Assembly (NCBI RefSeq): GCF_000382065.1
Contig: NZ_KB907500.1
Span: 531,001 to 595,000 of the forward strand
DNA: 64,000 bases
From: Stenotrophomonas hibiscicola ATCC 19867
GTDB lineage: Bacteria > Pseudomonadota > Gammaproteobacteria > Xanthomonadales > Xanthomonadaceae
Direction of reading: 5' to 3'
In this document: one piece after another, positions 18,490 through 26,982 of the stretch
How positions within the stretch are numbered: the first letter of the stretch is position 1
Layout: each line of letters starts with the position of its first letter
Notes under the pieces: generated by a model
Seen by the model: only the letters and a program-made list of their open reading frames with translations
The model's database searches: none
Told to the model about the DNA's origin: nothing
Program-made: the position numbers and the translations under genes

Positions 18490-18924
18490 TCAGTGCGCCA
18501 TCCCACGGGTGATCGCCGCAGCCCGCTGCTTCAGCTGCGCCACCGCATCGGGAATCATCTCCATGCCCACGTCCAGGCCCGGGTTCAGCACCAGGCCGAC
18601 GCCGTCGCCGATACCGGCCAGCAGCGCGTGCACCGCGATCGGCATGGCATGCGCAAACTGCGGCAGCTGCTCGTGCCACAGGCCCGCGCGCTCGGGGGCG
18701 GTGAACACCGCGAACATCGGCTCGCCGCCCTCGCTGGTCAGCACCAGCGGCGAGATGCTCTCGTCCCAGGCGCCATCTTCGCCAATGGCCTTGTCCAGCA
18801 GCACGAACGCCGTCGAGGTCAGCAGGCCGTCGAGGAACTGCGACGCGGTCAGCGTGCCGTCCTGGGCCTGCAGCAGGCGCTCCTCGAGGTCGTTGAGGGG
18901 TTCGAACGGGGTGTCGTGGTCCAT
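18490..18924 (-). CDS. SseB-family protein
   Basis: A 144-aa cytoplasmic protein that resembles the SseB N-terminal domain: FVLLDK, PLVLTSEGGEPMFAVFT, and the GDGVGLVLNPG segment typical of that fold. The molecular role of stand-alone SseB-domain proteins is not established. It is followed on the same strand by the small membrane protein and preceded by a zinc-ribbon gene, with gaps of about 50-90 nt, so a loose operon is possible. Confidence 0.75.
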   Translation of the reverse strand: MDHDTPFEPLNDLEERLLQAQDGTLTASQFLDGLLTSTAFVLLDKAIGEDGAWDESISPLVLTSEGGEPMFAVFTAPERAGLWHEQLPQFAHAMPIAVHALLAGIGDGVGLVLNPGLDVGMEMIPDAVAQLKQRAAAITRGMAH

Positions 18925-18973
18925 GGTCGGTTCCGGTACGTGATTGCAGGGCAGACTTTAACAGGCCCTGTCC

Positions 18974-19309
18974 TCAACCGAGGAATCCGTGCCGCCACAG
19001 CCAGCCCAACGCCGCCAGACCGGCCACCACCACCAGCATCAGTGGCAGGCCGAAGCGGTGCCGCCACGGGATCGGCACCCCACCCAGCTGCTGGTCCATG
19101 GTGTCGGTGTCCAGCACCCAGCCGTGCCCGCACCGGGTGCAGGCCAGCTCGTAGCGGCGATGGTAGGTGAAGCCGAACAGCAGATCGATGCGCGCCATTT
19201 TGTAGCGCAGCTGCGGGGCGAATTCGGTTTCCGTCTGGCAGCGCAGGCAGTGGTGGGCTTCGGTGGGGCCGACGATCAGCACCCGTTCCTGTTGGCCGAT
19301 CAGGATCAT
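18974..19309 (-). CDS. zinc-ribbon membrane protein, function unknown
   Basis: A 111-aa protein with two CxxC pairs (CLRC about 21-24 and CTRC about 57-60) that should form a zinc ribbon in the cytoplasm, and one C-terminal hydrophobic segment (about 87-104, LPLMLVVVAGLAALGWLW). Its ATG overlaps the stop of the S41 peptidase gene (ATGA), so the two are translationally coupled. I recognise no named family. Confidence 0.8.
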   Translation of the reverse strand: MILIGQQERVLIVGPTEAHHCLRCQTETEFAPQLRYKMARIDLLFGFTYHRRYELACTRCGHGWVLDTDTMDQQLGGVPIPWRHRFGLPLMLVVVAGLAALGWLWRHGFLG

Positions 19310-20349
19310 GACCGGGTGCCCTGGCAGGCGGGCTGGGCCAGCAGCCAGGCTTGGGCGGCGGCCACGGTGGCGGCGTCACCCTCGACGCGCTGGTCGGGCT
19401 CGATCTTCAAGCCGTCGCCACGATCATTGCGGTCCCGCATCACGCTGGTGGTCAGCAGCAGGCGGCTGCCATCGGCAAGCGTGTGCACGACATTGCCAGT
19501 GGAGACACCCGCAGTGGGCTGACCGAAACTCCGCGTCTGCGGACGACCACGCCACGCCAGCGCCGAGGCCTCGCCCGAACTGCCGGTGCGCGGTCCGAAC
19601 AGCACTGCCACCGGCGCGCCGGGCTGCCGCAGCACATACCCGGACTGGCCGAAGTCCAGCACCGACTTGCCTGCACGCTGCACGGCGGTCGCGGTCAACG
19701 TCCAGCGCTCCGGCCCCTGTGCGGTTTCGAACGCCCCCACATCTTCGTTGTTCACCACCGAGGTGCGCAGCAGCGGTGCCATGCCCAGCAGCATCGGCCA
19801 CATGTTGCCACCGCTGTTGTCACGCAGGTCGACGATCCAGCCACAGCGCATGCCGTCGTCCTTGCTACGGATGACCTGCTGCCACCGCGCGGCGCGCTGG
19901 ATGTTCTGGCGGAACGCTTCCTGTGGCGTCGCGCCGGGCGTGGAGGCATATCCCTCGATGACCAGCCAGCCGATGCGCGCATCCACCGCATCGGCGGCCT
20001 TGGCCCTTTCCACGGCGGCGGCGCCGACCTGCTGCGCGCGCGCAAGGGATTCGCTCTGGCGCTGGGTCGTCGTCCATACGCCATGATTGCCCGTGCTGAC
20101 CGCAATGGCTTCGCGCAGTAACGCCAGCCGCTTCACGGGGTCGCCCTGCACCGATTGCAGTCGTGTGCGGGTTCCAGGCCAGTCCACCCGGTCGCGATAC
20201 AGCGCCTGCCGTTCAAGCAGGTCGAGGATCTCGGCCTCCGCCTCCGGTGAGGGCACTTCGATTGCCTTGGGCGTATCGGCCATGGCGTTGGCAGCCACCA
20301 GCGCGATCACCAGCGCACCAATGCGACGCACTCCCTTGCGAACCTGCAT
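19306..20349 (-). CDS. S41-family serine peptidase, NSR-like
   Basis: A 347-aa exported peptidase with a signal peptide (1-24, ending NAMAD). The tail-specific-protease fold is seen in CGWIVDLRDNSGGNMWPML and GPRTGSSGEASALA (catalytic Ser), then SFGQPTAG. The lysine used by Prc/CtpA (FGKG) is replaced by Gln. This matches the nisin-resistance-protein subgroup, which uses a His-Ser dyad; the candidate His is in STGNHGVWT. There is no PDZ domain. The substrate is unknown. It overlaps by 4 nt the zinc-ribbon membrane protein. Confidence 0.88.
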   Translation of the reverse strand: MQVRKGVRRIGALVIALVAANAMADTPKAIEVPSPEAEAEILDLLERQALYRDRVDWPGTRTRLQSVQGDPVKRLALLREAIAVSTGNHGVWTTTQRQSESLARAQQVGAAAVERAKAADAVDARIGWLVIEGYASTPGATPQEAFRQNIQRAARWQQVIRSKDDGMRCGWIVDLRDNSGGNMWPMLLGMAPLLRTSVVNNEDVGAFETAQGPERWTLTATAVQRAGKSVLDFGQSGYVLRQPGAPVAVLFGPRTGSSGEASALAWRGRPQTRSFGQPTAGVSTGNVVHTLADGSRLLLTTSVMRDRNDRGDGLKIEPDQRVEGDAATVAAAQAWLLAQPACQGTRS

Positions 20350-20632
20350 GTGACGTTTCCTTGTCGTTGAGGCAGGCGCACAGCATAGCCCGCAGGTGAT
20401 GGCTTTCGCCATGCGCGAACTGTCGTATCTGGCCCCGCCGCGGGTTGCAGCAAGACAGCGTGCACGCGATCAGTAAATTGCAACTTTGCCCATGTCATTG
20501 CCATGTAGAACGCGAGAAGGTTGCCTCCGTCGGCGCCTCCTGCGCTGGCCGGGATTGGCGTCCTGAATCAAACATCAAAGAGAACGGGTTGCCGTCGTTG
20601 CGGCAATCACGACAATGCACCGGCTCGCCTAT

Positions 20633-20717
20633 GGCGGGCGGTGCGTGGGGATCCTCGTGATCCGTCGGCTTTTTTTCTCTTTGATTTTGACCGGCACGCC
20701 AACCCGCACCGCCCGCC
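20633..20717. repeat. inverted repeat with inner hairpin and T-run
   Basis: GGCGGGCGGTGCG (20633-20645) is perfectly complementary to CGCACCGCCCGCC (20705-20717). Between them lie a GGATC/GATCC hairpin (20649-20663) and a run of seven T (20670-20676). The 410 bp between the S41 gene and the next gene hold no other feature I can support. The hairpin plus T-run could be a terminator reading rightward. Confidence 0.5.
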
Positions 20718-20760
20718 ACCTTGCATGCCGCAGGTGGCCTTGCTCCGTGAGGTTGCCGCC

Positions 20761-21195
20761 ATGAACAAACCCTTCCCCACCTATCCACGCCTGCATGCAC
20801 TGCTCGGTGCTGCACTGCCCGGCCTGCAGCTGTCCACTACGGCAGCCGAAGCGCTGGAAGATGCGCTCACCGAAGCCCACGAACAGGCGCCGCCCTCCTC
20901 GTTCTTCGCGCGGTTGCGCGGCATGGCGCGTGGCCACGCAGCCGATGATCAGGTGTGGCGCGAACGGCAACTCAGCGGGGCGCGCGGTCGGGAACTGGCC
21001 GAAGCGACGCGCTGCCTGGCGGCAGTGTCTGCGTGTGGGGGCGTGTTGCTGGCGGCGCAGTCGGCGCGCGAGATGGATGATTTGCAGGCGCAGTGTCCGC
21101 CACAGGTGGAGGAAGGGTTGCTGCATGCGGTGGTGGTGCTGGCCGATCATGCCGGGGCGCTGGTGGAACCGGATGCGTGCGCACCACTGTTGTAG
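20761..21195 (+). CDS. hypothetical cytoplasmic protein
   Basis: A 144-aa soluble, mostly helical protein without signal peptide or recognisable motif. It contains an Arg-rich stretch (RLRGMARG), a small apolar segment (CLAAVSACGGVLLAAQ) and an acidic C-terminal half. The ATG at 20761 is preceded by GAGGTTGCC. Codon use is similar to that of its neighbours. I do not recognise it. Confidence 0.6.
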   Translation: MNKPFPTYPRLHALLGAALPGLQLSTTAAEALEDALTEAHEQAPPSSFFARLRGMARGHAADDQVWRERQLSGARGRELAEATRCLAAVSACGGVLLAAQSAREMDDLQAQCPPQVEEGLLHAVVVLADHAGALVEPDACAPLL

Positions 21196-21223
21196 AACCG
21201 CGCCTATGCTCGGCTGCGCGGAG

Positions 21224-21497
21224 GTCATGGCGTCGGTGGGATTCGTGCCGACCAAGGTCGGCACCTACCAGAGCAACGTCGTGGTGTCGGTGGGATTCGT
21301 GCCGACCAAGGTCGGCACCTACCAGAGCAACGTCATGGCGTCGGTGGGATTCGTGCCGACCAAGGTCGGCACCTACCAGAGCAACGTCATGGCGTCGGCG
21401 GGATTCGTGCCGACCAAGGTCGGCACCTACCAGAGCAAGGCATGGCAGCGGAGAGAGTCGTGTCGACCAAGGTCGACACCCACCAGAACGAGTCATG
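21224..21497. repeat. tandem array of SMAG elements, 54-bp period
   Basis: Four nearly identical 54-bp units start at 21224, 21278, 21332 and 21386. A diverged fifth palindrome (about 21458-21484) uses TGTCGACC instead of TGCCGACC. Each unit carries the SMAG palindrome GTGCCGACCAAGGTCGGCAC followed by CTACC. The stretch lies 3' to the autotransporter gene and has no other content. The period is divisible by three, so a repetitive spurious frame exists. Confidence 0.9.
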
Positions 21498-21513
21498 ACA
21501 TCCGTACCGCGCG

Positions 21514-24500
21514 CTACCAGTCCGCGCGCAGGCCGATGTTGCCTTCGATGATGCGGCGCTTCTCGTTGCGGTCACCGCCCAGCTCGCGCGTGTAGTCGGC
21601 CACCGCGTACGCGCTGATGGTGCGGTTGAAGCGCCCTACCACGCCGACACCGGCTTCGAGCGCGCGTGAGCGCTGCGAATTGATGATCGTGTCGTCGTCG
21701 AAGCGGATGCGGTCCTCGCCGGAACGACCATGCCAGTAATTCAGCTTGAAATACGGCTGCCAGCCGTTGTCGGCCAGCTGGTAGTCGCCGGCCAGACGCA
21801 GGCCGATGCGGCCGGTCCAGGCGTTGTCGTTGTCGAAGCGCACGCTCGATACCTCATCGCGGCGGTCGTCCAGCGAGGTGCGCTGCCAGATCACCTGTAC
21901 CTGTGGCTCCAACCACCACGCCGACTGCCCAAACCGCAGCAGCGGCTTGCCGGCCTCCACCGACACGCTGGTGCCATCACCGCTCAAGCCGAAGCCAAGC
22001 CCGCGCGAGGAACGCACGCGGCCGTCGTAACGGCTCTGCATCGCCACGGCGTCGATGTAGCCACCGCTGCTGTCGGTGAAGGTCCAGTACAAGCCCACGT
22101 GCTTGTCGTCCAGGCGGTTCTGGCCCACCTGCACGTTCTCCCAGCCCAGTGCCAGGCCGGTGGTCTTGCCCTGCGCGCGGGTGCGGCCAACGAATACGCC
22201 GATCTGGTTGCGGTGGTTGTCAGGCGCCGCAGCCCACACGTCGAGGCCGGCCTGCAGGCCCATCACATCGCCATCGAAGCCGGGCTGCGCATCCCCCTTC
22301 CAGTGGATCTCGCTGCTCTGCCCCACCAACCGGCCCCAGGCGGTGCGGAATGCGCCCTGGTTGTACAGCAGGCGCTGCTCGCCCTGGCGCTCGTGGAAGG
22401 TACCCAGGCTGGCCAGCGAGGTCTCGCGCAGGAGCGGCGGCACCACGGCATAGGTGGCAGTCTCCACGCGGTACAGCGGCACCACTGCGCCCTCGGCGGG
22501 GCGTGCACCCGGCGGCGGCGGCGCACCGGTTCCGGGCAGCGCACCGCCGGCCACTGGCACGTCCGGCACGGCCGGATCGCTGGGTGGCGCCACCGGCGCG
22601 GGTTCCGGTGGCGGTGGTGGCGGCGCGGTCTCGCCCGCGGTCAGATCCGGATCGGTGGCGCCTTCGGGCGGCGGCGGCGGTGCCGGGGTGATCGGCGGCG
22701 GTGGGGCCACTGGAGGCGTCAGCGGTGGCGGTGTCGCGCTGCCGCCACCGTTGGGTGCCGGCGTCGGCCCGGTCACCAGCGTCGAACGCAGGTACCAGTT
22801 CTCGGCGGTACCGGCACTGACACCGCCCTTGAACAGGAAGTACTCGTAGGCACCGGCCGCAACCGGTGCGAACAGCGAAAACGCACCCGGCGCGGTGCGG
22901 CCGCCATTCAAGGCCTGCACCACCAGGATGCCATCGGCCAGCGTGGCGGCGCCGCTGCCGCCGGCATTGAGCACGCCGATGCCGGTGGTCCCGGTGGCAG
23001 TACCGCCGTCGATCACCAGACGGTCGCTGGTGGAGTTGTCCGCGCCCAGCACGGTACGCAGGTACAGGCCACCACCGTCTCCGCGGTAGTTGCCACGCAC
23101 GGTGAACACGTCGCCCGCGCCGGTACCGTTCAGGTCGATGCGCCCGGCATTGACCATCTCCACCAGTGCGCCACTGTTGAACGGACGGATGGCATGGCCG
23201 CCACTGCCCGCATACACGGTACTGGTGTCATCAACGGTGAGCGTGCCGGTGTCGGTTGCGCTGTCGCCCAGCACCAGGTCGCCATCGAAGCTCAGCTCGG
23301 TGCTGTTGGTCAGGCTGATCGTCTCCCAGTTCTGGAAGCGGCCCACGCCCGTGGTCTTGACGTTGCTGAGGTTGAGCTGGTCGATGCCACTGCCGCCGTC
23401 GAACAGCGGCACCGCACCTAGGTTGCCCTGGTTGAGGTTGCTGAGGTTGGCCACGTCGTTGTCCGGGCCCATGTCGATCGCGCCGTAGACGATGCCGCCG
23501 CCATTCCAGTTGAAGGTGTCATCGCCGGTACTGAGCAGTACCTGCCCGCGCACGGTGCCGTCGGTAATGGTCACGCTGTCGTTGCCGCCGCTGACGCTTA
23601 TGTTGCCGCCGATGTAGGCGGTACCCGAGATGATGATGGTATCGGTGTCGAAACCGGTCACCACATTGCCATCCACGGTGCCGCCGGACTGGTCCCACAG
23701 GTTCTTGTCCAGCTTCATGTTGACACGGCCGATGCGGCCACCAGTCATCCACGCCTGGTCGCCATCCTCGAACGCGCCGATGATGCGGCCACCACTCATG
23801 CGGAAGGTATCGATGTTGTCGCCCTGCTGCAGCGCGCCGATCGTGCCGCCACTCATGACGAAATCATCGCGGCCACTGCCTTGCGCTACCACGCCGGTGA
23901 CGGTGCCGCCGGTGACGGTCATCTGGTCATCGCCGTTGCCCTGGTCGACGCTGTCGATGGTGCCATTGCCCAGCAGCAGCACATCGTTGCCATCCCCTTG
24001 CAGGACGCCGCCGCTGATGCTGCCGGCCTGCATGTCCAGGCGGTCGTTGCCTGAATCGAACTGTACGCCGGTGCGCCCGCTGATCGTACCGCGGTTGACC
24101 AGCACGCTGTCGCCCGCACCGACGAACTGCAGGGCGGTGTTGTTGCCGGTGCTGATGCTGCCCGCATTTTCGACACGGCTGCCGCCACCGAGCTGGACCG
24201 CCACACCGCCCACCGAACTGATCGTGCCCAGGTTGGACAACAGATGCCCACCGGCACCAACAAGCGAAATCGCGCTGCTGCCACCGCTCTGCTGCAGTTG
24301 TGCCGTGTTGGCGATATTGATGGTGATGCCGGCCGCGCCATTGGCCGTGATGGGAACAGTCTGCGGGTTCGGCGCATTGGCATCGCAGGTGACCGTCTGG
24401 CCGGCGACGGGGGCGGCGCTGTCACAGCCGGCCCAGGCGACGCTGGCACTCAGCAGCATGACGGACGGGACAGCCAGGGCCTGCAGCACGGAAACGGTGA

Positions 24501-24540
24501 GGCGGCGCGGACGGAAAGCGCGCGGAACGGCACGGGACAT
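21514..24540 (-). CDS. type V autotransporter (beta-helix passenger, beta-barrel)
   Basis: A 1008-aa autotransporter. An extended signal peptide (about 1-37, ending VAWAG) is followed by a passenger (about 40-600) with about 20 short repeats of the type GNDxxxMSGGTIxG, predicting a right-handed beta-helix. A Pro-rich linker (about 605-705) leads to an autotransporter beta-barrel (about 715-1008) ending in NIGLRADW. The passenger lacks an obvious protease triad and may be an adhesin or surface fibre. AGGAG precedes the ATG by 7 nt. Confidence 0.92.
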   Translation of the reverse strand: MSRAVPRAFRPRRLTVSVLQALAVPSVMLLSASVAWAGCDSAAPVAGQTVTCDANAPNPQTVPITANGAAGITINIANTAQLQQSGGSSAISLVGAGGHLLSNLGTISSVGGVAVQLGGGSRVENAGSISTGNNTALQFVGAGDSVLVNRGTISGRTGVQFDSGNDRLDMQAGSISGGVLQGDGNDVLLLGNGTIDSVDQGNGDDQMTVTGGTVTGVVAQGSGRDDFVMSGGTIGALQQGDNIDTFRMSGGRIIGAFEDGDQAWMTGGRIGRVNMKLDKNLWDQSGGTVDGNVVTGFDTDTIIISGTAYIGGNISVSGGNDSVTITDGTVRGQVLLSTGDDTFNWNGGGIVYGAIDMGPDNDVANLSNLNQGNLGAVPLFDGGSGIDQLNLSNVKTTGVGRFQNWETISLTNSTELSFDGDLVLGDSATDTGTLTVDDTSTVYAGSGGHAIRPFNSGALVEMVNAGRIDLNGTGAGDVFTVRGNYRGDGGGLYLRTVLGADNSTSDRLVIDGGTATGTTGIGVLNAGGSGAATLADGILVVQALNGGRTAPGAFSLFAPVAAGAYEYFLFKGGVSAGTAENWYLRSTLVTGPTPAPNGGGSATPPPLTPPVAPPPPITPAPPPPPEGATDPDLTAGETAPPPPPPEPAPVAPPSDPAVPDVPVAGGALPGTGAPPPPGARPAEGAVVPLYRVETATYAVVPPLLRETSLASLGTFHERQGEQRLLYNQGAFRTAWGRLVGQSSEIHWKGDAQPGFDGDVMGLQAGLDVWAAAPDNHRNQIGVFVGRTRAQGKTTGLALGWENVQVGQNRLDDKHVGLYWTFTDSSGGYIDAVAMQSRYDGRVRSSRGLGFGLSGDGTSVSVEAGKPLLRFGQSAWWLEPQVQVIWQRTSLDDRRDEVSSVRFDNDNAWTGRIGLRLAGDYQLADNGWQPYFKLNYWHGRSGEDRIRFDDDTIINSQRSRALEAGVGVVGRFNRTISAYAVADYTRELGGDRNEKRRIIEGNIGLRADW

Positions 24541-24736
24541 ACAGCACTCCTGGACAAGGGATCAGGAACTGCGGATATGCGGTACTGCGCAGGCAGTCTG
24601 CCGTGTGGTGAACGGTTTCGATAGGTGAAATTGCGTGGCGGCCATCACAGTTCAGTTGCGAACTTGATCGGCCATCACCCCACCTCCACGTGGCTGAAAT
24701 TATTCATCTTTGCAGCGGTCACAGGCCGCGCGGAGA

Positions 24737-24759
24737 GCATCCACGCATGGCGTGGATGA
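24737..24759. repeat. ATCCACG/CGTGGAT palindrome
   Basis: ATCCACGCATGGCGTGGAT is the same palindrome seen at 125, 37143 and 46900. Here it lacks the CTAC end. It lies just after the nagX stop. Confidence 0.7.
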
Positions 24760-24766
24760 GGTGCCA

Positions 24767-25834
24767 TCAGATCTTCAGATAGATCTTCCGCCGGTCCAGC
24801 CACCATGCTACGCCCCACCACAGCGCGACAAACACCAGCGCCTGCAGCATGGACGCCAGCTCCAGCGCCTGCGGCATTGCGGTGGCCAGTCGCTGCCAGA
24901 CCCACCCCCAAACCCCGGTAGCCATCAGCACCACCGACATCACCGATGCGCCCAGATACGCCGTGATCGCATTGACGCCGAAGCGCCGGCCCAGCGCCGG
25001 CCAGCCCTTCTGGTCGATCAACAGGTGGCCCAGCCACAGCGCCAGCGCCGCCAGGCCACCGGTCCACAGCACGTAGCTGGGCGTCCACAGCTGCTTGTTC
25101 AACGGCAGCACCACCGCCAGCAGCAGGCCCAACACCGCAGTCGCCACACCCAGCCCAGCCAGCGCCGCGGCACGTCCGCTGCGCAGCAGGCCTCCGGCCA
25201 ACAGCCCGAGCACGGTACTGGCCAGCGCGCCCAGCGTGCTCAGCAATCCTTCCGGGTCATGGCCCAGCCCGGCATCGGCGTGCCATTGATAGATCCACGG
25301 CGCGAACAACGCGGTATCCAGGCGGCTGGCCGGGTTGGTCCATGGCGCCAGGTCACCGATGCCCAGCAGCAACACGGTGTACCCCACCAGCAGCGCGATC
25401 AGAGCGCCCACCTGCACGCGCGGCCGCGCGTAGACCGCCAGCACGCCCACCAACGCCGCACACACCGCGATGCGTTGCAGCACGCCCCAGATGCGGAAGT
25501 GATGGGTATCCAACGCCCACCAGATCAGCAGGTGCAGCAGCGCACCGGCCAGCACGATGCGCAGCGCGCGCTCCAGCACGCCGCGCGCCAGTGCAGGTCG
25601 CGCCGACACGTCCAGCGCGCGCGGCGCTACGCTGAACGCCATCGACACGCCCACCAGGAACAGGAAGAACGGGAACACCAGATCGGTGGGCGTGCAGCCA
25701 TGCCATTCCGAATGGCGCAGCGGTGCGAACACCGCACTCCAGTCGCCCGGGTTGTTGACCAGCAGCATCGCCGCCACGGTGATGCCACGCAGGGCGTCGA
25801 TCGAGCCCAGTCGGCGTGGCGGCGTCGCGTTCAT
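24767..25834 (-). CDS. nagX: NagX, membrane acyltransferase-like protein of GlcNAc locus
   Basis: A 355-aa integral membrane protein with about ten helices, related to the heparan-alpha-glucosaminide N-acetyltransferase (HGSNAT)/DUF5009 family: RLGSIDALRGITVAAMLLVNNP, then HSEWHGCTPTDLVFP with the conserved His, and FLFLVGVSM. NagX occurs in many proteobacterial GlcNAc gene sets; its exact reaction is not settled. Its ATG overlaps the nagA stop by 1 nt, so it is the last gene of the nag operon. Confidence 0.88.
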   Translation of the reverse strand: MNATPPRRLGSIDALRGITVAAMLLVNNPGDWSAVFAPLRHSEWHGCTPTDLVFPFFLFLVGVSMAFSVAPRALDVSARPALARGVLERALRIVLAGALLHLLIWWALDTHHFRIWGVLQRIAVCAALVGVLAVYARPRVQVGALIALLVGYTVLLLGIGDLAPWTNPASRLDTALFAPWIYQWHADAGLGHDPEGLLSTLGALASTVLGLLAGGLLRSGRAAALAGLGVATAVLGLLLAVVLPLNKQLWTPSYVLWTGGLAALALWLGHLLIDQKGWPALGRRFGVNAITAYLGASVMSVVLMATGVWGWVWQRLATAMPQALELASMLQALVFVALWWGVAWWLDRRKIYLKI

Positions 25835-26982
25835 CAGGCGGCCTCGTACTGTCCGGCAATCCAGGTGCCACGCACCTGCAGGGCATCATCCAGCAGCACC
25901 AGGTCGGCCTGGTAGCCCTCGGCGATGTGGCCCAGGCGATCATCGACGTTGAGGAACTGCGCCGGGTAGGTCGAGGCCATGCGTGCCGCTTCGGCCAGTG
26001 ACTGGCCAAGCAGCTGCACGGTGTTGCGCACCGCCGTGGCCATGTCCAGCGCCGAGCCCGCCAGCGAACCGGCGGCATTGCGCACCACGCCATCAATGGC
26101 GGTAATGGTTTCGCCATACAGCACGTAACTGGGATCGTCGGCACCGACCGGCGGCATCGCATCGGTCACCAGCAGTAGGCGACCGCGCGGCTTGGCAGCC
26201 AGCGCCACGCGCAGGCTGGCCGGGTGCACATGCACGCCATCTACGATGATGCCGATCCAGCTATCGCGGTCTTCCAGTGCAGCACCCACCGCGCCCGGCT
26301 CGCGGCCCTGCAGCGGCGACATCGCGTTGTACAGATGGGTAAAGCCACGCACACCGGAATCCAGGCCGGCGCGGATCTCCTCGTAGGTGCCTGCAGTGTG
26401 GCCAGCGGCAACGATCACGCCACGCTCGACCAGCGCGCGGATCGTCTCCAGCGGCACGCGTTCCGGCGCCAGCGTCAGCAGGGTCACGCCGTTGTCGAGC
26501 GATGCCGCCAGCGCGATCTCGTCTTCATCCGGCACGCGGAACTTGCTGGCATCGTGCGTGCCCTTGCGCGCCGGCGCGATGTACGGGCCTTCCAGGTGGA
26601 TGCCGATCACGCCCGGCACGCCCTGCGCGATGGCCTCGCGCATCGCAGCGATGGCTTCGCGCATCACCGCCACGTCATCGCTGATCAGCGTCGGCAGCAT
26701 CGCGGTGGTACCGAAACGACGATGCGCCTGCGCAATGGTGCGCAGCGCCGCCACGTCCGGCGTGTTGTTGAACAGCGCGCCGCCACCACCATTGACCTGC
26801 ACGTCGATGAAGCCGGGCAGCAGCCAGCCACCGCCCAGGTCTACTTGCTCGGCAGCGTGGCCGAGCTGCGGCGCGGCATCGGGCAGCAGCGCGCTGATGC
26901 GGCCATCTTCGATCACCACTGCCAGATCGTCGCGGAACTCATCTTCCGCCAGGATGCGGGCATTGCGCAGCACGGTTGCCAT
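25834..26982 (-). CDS. nagA: N-acetylglucosamine-6-phosphate deacetylase
   Basis: A 382-aa amidohydrolase that converts GlcNAc-6-P to GlcN-6-P plus acetate. The first metal motif is in the Q-x-N form, GFIDVQVNGGGG (about 57-68), as in E. coli NagA. Other active-site residues are E131 (HLEGP), H195 (AAGHT), H216 (THLYNAM) and the catalytic D274 (VTDAM). The length matches E. coli (382). The ATG at 26982 overlaps the upstream gene's stop by 1 nt; the long upstream extension of the frame overlaps that gene and is not used. Confidence 0.97.
   Translation of the reverse strand: MATVLRNARILAEDEFRDDLAVVIEDGRISALLPDAAPQLGHAAEQVDLGGGWLLPGFIDVQVNGGGGALFNNTPDVAALRTIAQAHRRFGTTAMLPTLISDDVAVMREAIAAMREAIAQGVPGVIGIHLEGPYIAPARKGTHDASKFRVPDEDEIALAASLDNGVTLLTLAPERVPLETIRALVERGVIVAAGHTAGTYEEIRAGLDSGVRGFTHLYNAMSPLQGREPGAVGAALEDRDSWIGIIVDGVHVHPASLRVALAAKPRGRLLLVTDAMPPVGADDPSYVLYGETITAIDGVVRNAAGSLAGSALDMATAVRNTVQLLGQSLAEAARMASTYPAQFLNVDDRLGHIAEGYQADLVLLDDALQVRGTWIAGQYEAA

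Noticed and set aside
19306-20349. S41 gene as an inactive enzyme because the FGKG lysine is missing
   Set aside because: Nisin-resistance-type S41 peptidases use a Ser-His dyad and have the same FGQPTAG context. A candidate His is present, so loss of function is not indicated.
21224-21497. CRISPR-like or repeat-protein interpretation of the 54-bp array
   Set aside because: There are no unique spacers; the units are identical throughout, contain a SMAG palindrome, and no cas gene is nearby. The in-frame peptide repeat follows from a period divisible by three.
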